Source: Dama dama (Eukaryota > Chordata > Mammalia > Artiodactyla > Cervidae). From it: DNA of 64,000 nucleotides. Location: the NCBI RefSeq assembly GCF_033118175.1, contig NC_083694.1, positions 36,231,608 to 36,295,607 of the forward strand, in the 5' to 3' direction. This document shows positions 60,085 through 64,000 of the stretch, piece by piece; position 1 is the stretch's first letter, and the number at the start of each line of letters is the position of its first letter. The translations under genes were made by a program, and so were the position numbers. A model generated the notes under the pieces. The model did not search any database. It was not told where the DNA came from and worked only from the letters and a program-made list of their open reading frames with translations.

Positions 60085-61594
60085 GTTTGTTGGAATCATG
60101 AGATTCTTGTCACTGCAGACAAGGGACAAGGATGAGTTAATCTTATAATCATAGAGTTGGAAAAAGACTTAGGAAATGGAAACTATATATTTTTTCTTAA
60201 AGAGACATAAACCATAGATTTATTGCATATGAACAGGAACTATCAGTACTATAGTAGCTAAAAGTATCAGGTAGAAATTAAAGTTTCACTCTTTTCCTTC
60301 TTAGAGCAGCTTGGTCAGGTCAGAGTGGAAGGATAAATTGTTTTTCCAAACTAGCATAGCTGAAGTGCTCTACAGTTTGTTGGATGCTTTGTAAATCCTA
60401 ATTAGCACTCATGTGTGAAATTATGTTATCCCAGTCGGGAAATCACTCTTGGGAGTAAAGAAATCTATGAAGTCTGAGCTATTTTGAAGAACATTTTTTT
60501 TTTTTTTTAAAGAAGCATATGGGCAATAGATACACTTGATCTTGCTTCTAAAATGTAGTAAGAACTACATTACAATGCGAGAATTTAAAGGGGCTATCTT
60601 CCAGAAAGCCTACTTTAGTAATTTATGGTATATTCAGCATGAATTTGTTGAATTCATACAAAACAAGTGGAGGAATGGTGCCCTCAAGGAGGTTAAAAAT
60701 AAGTAGCTAACAGTGCAGTGATAGAGTGCACATAGTTCTTAGAAACTTCTATGTAAAAGATTTCATAAAAGACTTGCTACGTAAACCAAGAGATAGCCAG
60801 TACAAAAAGGGAAGGGAGCAATTCCTACTTCAGAGTAGAGAAGTATGAAAACTTCATGGAGAAAACATGGCCCTTGAAGAAGTCCCCAGCAGTATGATAT
60901 CAGAGAGGAGTAAGAGAGCTGTGTAAGAACTAGTAGTTGTTAAGTATTATATGCTATACCAGAACTTTGAATTTCATAAGCCTTTGGTGAGTCACTGGAA
61001 AATAAATTTGTGAATTCTGGAAAAGTAGGTTTTTTTAAGTAATTTTTAAGTAAAACCTGTATTTTGTGTGACTTTTAACTGGCATAATAGGGAATGATGA
61101 AAGAACAGAAAAATATAAACAATATCTTGATATATGTGTGTGTGATACTGATATATAAAAACAAGTGAATAGTCTATTCATATCTGGTTCCAGTGTTTTA
61201 GATGTTTCTTTTCTTTATATAAACTTAAAAAGTTTAGTCTGCCATTAGGAAAAAAAGTTCCATAAAAAGAATCGGGCCTGTATAAATAAAAATATGAAAT
61301 TAAAGGCATAATTCTCCATAGCCGAATTACTTGGGCTACAATTCTAGAATTTTTACACTAAGAATCTACTCTTAACAAAGTTATTTTGTGAATGTAACTT
61401 TATTGAAATACCTGAGTGAGTCTATAGAATGTAGTTATATTATAGGGACTGATGTACTTTTATTTAAAAAGGAAAAGAGTAATGATGTTTTACTTTTTGC
61501 AGTCTTTTGGTCTCACTGAAAAACATTACAGTCAGAAATATTTGAAGTAGATATTTTTTGTCTTATTCTGTAAAAATTCTTTCCTTTATAATAG
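60085..61594 (+). other. PRRC2C: PRRC2C intron 10
   Basis: No recognisable repeat beyond short A/T runs; no gene. Confidence 0.6.
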
Positions 61595-61648
61595 GAACGT
61601 GGACCATCGTCACACTTGCCACCACCTCCAAAGTTGATTGCACAGCAG
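61595..61648 (+). CDS. PRRC2C: PRRC2C exon 11 (last coding exon in window)
   Basis: 54 nt, residues 400-417, in phase 0 at both ends: ERGPSSHLPPPPKLIAQQ. The acceptor is TTTATAATAG and the donor GCAG|GTAAAT. Its small symmetrical size makes it a candidate cassette exon: skipping would remove 18 residues in frame. In the family the next segment is a charged coiled-coil region, which should lie beyond 64,000. No further exon was found up to the window end. Confidence 0.88.
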
Positions 61649-61769
61649 GTAAATCTTAACTAAATGCTTGTTAATGGTCTGTAGGTATTGTTTGCCCTAT
61701 TTGTTATAGTGGAAAGGGTCTGTGTTTCTTATTGATAATTTTTATGAGATAGTTATCGACTTCACCTTG

Positions 61770-62300
61770 TAGCTGCACCTCTTTCTTTAGCCTTTCCCTC
61801 TTCCTTCTCAGCTGATTAGCATGCTCCTAATTTTTCTAAGAAAATAACAAGCACCTGTTCTTCCCAATCAAGTACCTTTCCTGTTCTTACTTTTTTTCTG
61901 TTGTCCTTGTTCCTTAGGACCATCTTTGTACTTGTTCCCTGGATCCCATCTTTGTCAGTTACCAGTAATATTGTCTCACATTTAAGAAATGTTTTTTAAA
62001 CACCAACCCTTCTTCAACTTCTACTACACTCCATGCCCCCCCATCACCACCACCAGTTTCTTCCCTATATCTCTGTTCTCCTTCATGGCAAAATTGTTTT
62101 AATGAGTTCTTTACACTTACTGCCATCACTTTCTCATTAACCCTCTCCAGTTATACTTTCATCTCCCAGTATACCTTTGAAAATGTTATTATCAAGGTTA
62201 GTAATGACTGTTCCATCTTGCCACAATCAGTTCTCTTGTATTCATTTTCTTAATCTCAGCAGCAGTTAGTGTAGGCAATCTCTTCATCCCTCCATCCTTC
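61770..62300 (+). mobile_element. possible L2 LINE remnant in intron 11
   Basis: CTTCTTCAACTTC-type pyrimidine-rich stretch with ATTATCAAGGTTAGTAATGAC, which resembles the L2 coding region. Diverged. Confidence 0.4.
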
Positions 62301-62479
62301 TAAAATTTTGCTTTTGAGATATCACAGATATCTCAGATATTAACAGTTATTAACAGATATTAACAGTTCACAGGCCTTCGTTCCCTCATCACTCTGCTAT
62401 GATAGGTGCACGTACCATCACCATCATCTCCACTAGTCATTTTCCTTTTAACCACTGTATGGTCGTTGAAGCATTTCTA

Positions 62480-63560
62480 TACACATACAAGCTAAAACTA
62501 AAACATCTAGCAGAAAATGTAGAAGAAAGTGTTTATGAACTTGGGCCAACAAAAATGTCTTGGATGAGACAAAAAAGACATGAATTAGAAAGAAGAGATT
62601 GGTCAGTTTGATTTTTGAAAAATATCTCTAAGGCAAAGAAAAGATATCACAGGAAAAATACTAGTAATTCATCTGACAAGGAACTTATATTGGGCAGGGG
62701 GGGTGCACGTACGTGTATTTAAAAACTTGCAATTCAACAATGAGACCAAAAAGTCCAACAGAATGATCTGAACATTGATTTCATAAAAGAAGGTATACAG
62801 ATGGCTAATAAGCACATGAAAAAATGTTCAATATGTTTAGTTCCCAGTTCAATATGTTTAGTTCAAATGAAAAATAAAACCACATTGAAATTTTGTTACA
62901 CGTCCAGAATTTTCAAGGCTGATGGTACCAGATGTTGGCAAGGATATAGAGCAGGTGACACCCTCACACATTGCTGTTGGAGCCTTAAAACCTGTAATCA
63001 CTTTGGAAAACAGTTTGGAGGTTTCTTATAAAGTGAAATACATAGTTGCTATATGACTTGGCAGTTCCATTCCTGGGTATTCATCTAAAGGAAACGAAAA
63101 CATGTATTTACACAAATACTTAAGCAGGAGTGCCTGTAGCTGTCTTATTCCTAGTTAAAAAACCAGAAGCAATATGAATGTATGTCTGTCCACAGATGAA
63201 ACAGTATGCCTGTGATGCCGTGGTATTCAGCAAAAGAATTGAGCAAACAGTTGTTGCACACAGTGACCCCAAAACCATTACCCTGAGCACCAGAAGCCAG
63301 AAAGAAAACAACATAACTTATTTTATCCATTTTTGTGAAACTTTAGGAAAGGCAGAACTACTCTATACTGCAGAAGTAGATTACTGGTTGCATGGGGTCA
63401 GGTATTCATACAGAGGACTGAGGAAAATGCTCTATGTGTTGAAAGGGGCAGTAGTTACATAAGTTTATCATTTGTCCAAACTCATAAAACTATACAGTTA
63501 AAATATATGCATCACATTTTATGTAAATTATACTTCAGTAAAGTTGCTTTTCAAAAAAAT
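62480..63560 (+). mobile_element. L1 3' end in intron 11
   Basis: End of the L1 second frame and 3' UTR, with GCTAATAAGCACATGAAAAA, CAAGGATATAGAGCAGGTGA, CATTGCTGTTGGAGCC, CAGTTCCATTCCTGGGTAT and a TTATACTTCAGTAAAG end. Many breaks. An internal tandem of 18 bp lies at 62,826-62,864. Confidence 0.85.
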
Positions 63561-63718
63561 GCTTACCCTGTGAGTTTACAGTATGAATTAGGTGTGCTTA
63601 TATAATTACTTTGTTTTTGCAGCTTGTCTTTGAGGTATAGATTAAGTAACAATACCAGAGAGATGAAGCAGTTTTTCTAAGATATCATTGTTAGTAAATG
63701 GTAGAGTCTGGATTCATG

Positions 63719-63741
63719 GTTTGGTTGGTTGGTTGGTTGGT
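63719..63741 (+). repeat. (GGTT)n microsatellite
   Basis: Five GGTT units in intron 11. Confidence 0.9.
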
Positions 63742-64000
63742 TTTAATATTCAGTCCAGTGTTTTCACCACATCATTGTTTTCTCTTTTGTAGGAATTCTG
63801 AATAGTTACTTGGCTTTTAAGGTTTCTTCACCCTAGTAGCTATTAAAAATCAGTATTTTTTTAAAGCACATTTTTAAGTTCCTTGGTGTTTCAGCTCTTC
63901 ATGTGCTTTTTTTCTTTCTGCTTGTCTTTGCATAGTTGCTGGCATTGATTTTAGACTTTGTGGTAATTGTTTTAGAACACATTAATTGAAAATTAAATTA

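Larger units (their letters stand above)
22064..64000 (+). other. PRRC2C: PRRC2C gene, 5' part (runs off right edge)
   Basis: The gene has a CpG-island promoter, a non-coding exon 1 (about 22,064-22,281) and ten coding exons from 47,907 to 61,648. Joined, the coding exons give 1,251 nt (417 codons) without a stop, and every intron is GT-AG with matching phase. The protein opens MSEKSGQSTKAKDGKKYATL and carries the block RMPPPANLPSLKAENKGND, the signature of the BAT2/PRRC2 family; exons 5-11 fit PRRC2C rather than PRRC2A or PRRC2B. Known for the family: large cytoplasmic, RNA-associated, intrinsically disordered proteins found with stress granules and translation initiation, reported to favour leaky scanning. 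Only the N-terminal 417 of more than 2,000 residues are here. The identification comes from remembered family sequence, not a search, but length, order and motifs agree well. Both neighbours lie outside the window. Confidence 0.93.

Noticed and set aside
63178..63462. 94-codon frame near the right edge as a possible PRRC2C exon
   Set aside because: Lies in L1 3' UTR sequence, has no suitable splice sites and does not match the charged coiled-coil segment expected next.

Overview
This is a vertebrate nuclear window from a ruminant (Bos or a close relative). Evidence: many BovB (RTE-type) LINE copies, Bov-tA SINEs and tRNA-derived CHR-type SINEs, which together are diagnostic of ruminants, plus older mammalian repeats (MIR, L2, L1, MLT1, MER5A, MER1). 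There are no prokaryotic genes, no CRISPR array and no convincing RNA gene.

Layout. Positions 1 to about 21,880 are intergenic. They are AT-rich and filled by BovB fragments (1-905, 8,345-9,921, 11,855-12,135, 15,563-16,850), many SINEs, two solo-LTR-like elements (about 2,690-3,292 and 5,176-5,610) and MIR/L2/L1 remnants. A CpG island at about 21,880-22,900 holds the promoter and non-coding first exon of one protein-coding gene on the + strand, which I recognise as PRRC2C (BAT2-like, proline-rich coiled-coil 2C). Intron 1 is about 25.6 kb (22,282-47,906) and repeat-rich. Ten coding exons (47,907-61,648) then follow. Joined, they give a continuous frame of 1,251 nt, 417 residues of the N-terminus, with consistent phases and GT-AG borders. 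The gene runs past the right edge; the last 2.35 kb is intron with an L1 3' end.

Gene logic. The reading covers the conserved BAT2 N-terminal domain and the start of the long disordered, proline-rich body. In the predicted mRNA the first AUG is not the PRRC2C start: a weak-context uORF opens at 47,945 and overlaps the start codon at 47,961. PRRC2 proteins have been linked to leaky scanning past uORFs, so this could be a self-regulatory arrangement.

Hunt result. I see no new multi-gene system. The observations most worth following are the overlapping uORF, a set of changes including a stop codon in the reverse-transcriptase YADD box shared by two independently inserted BovB copies (8.3 kb and 58.1 kb), inverted repeat pairs that could form double-stranded pre-mRNA, and two direct repeats that bracket nothing but an A-rich run.
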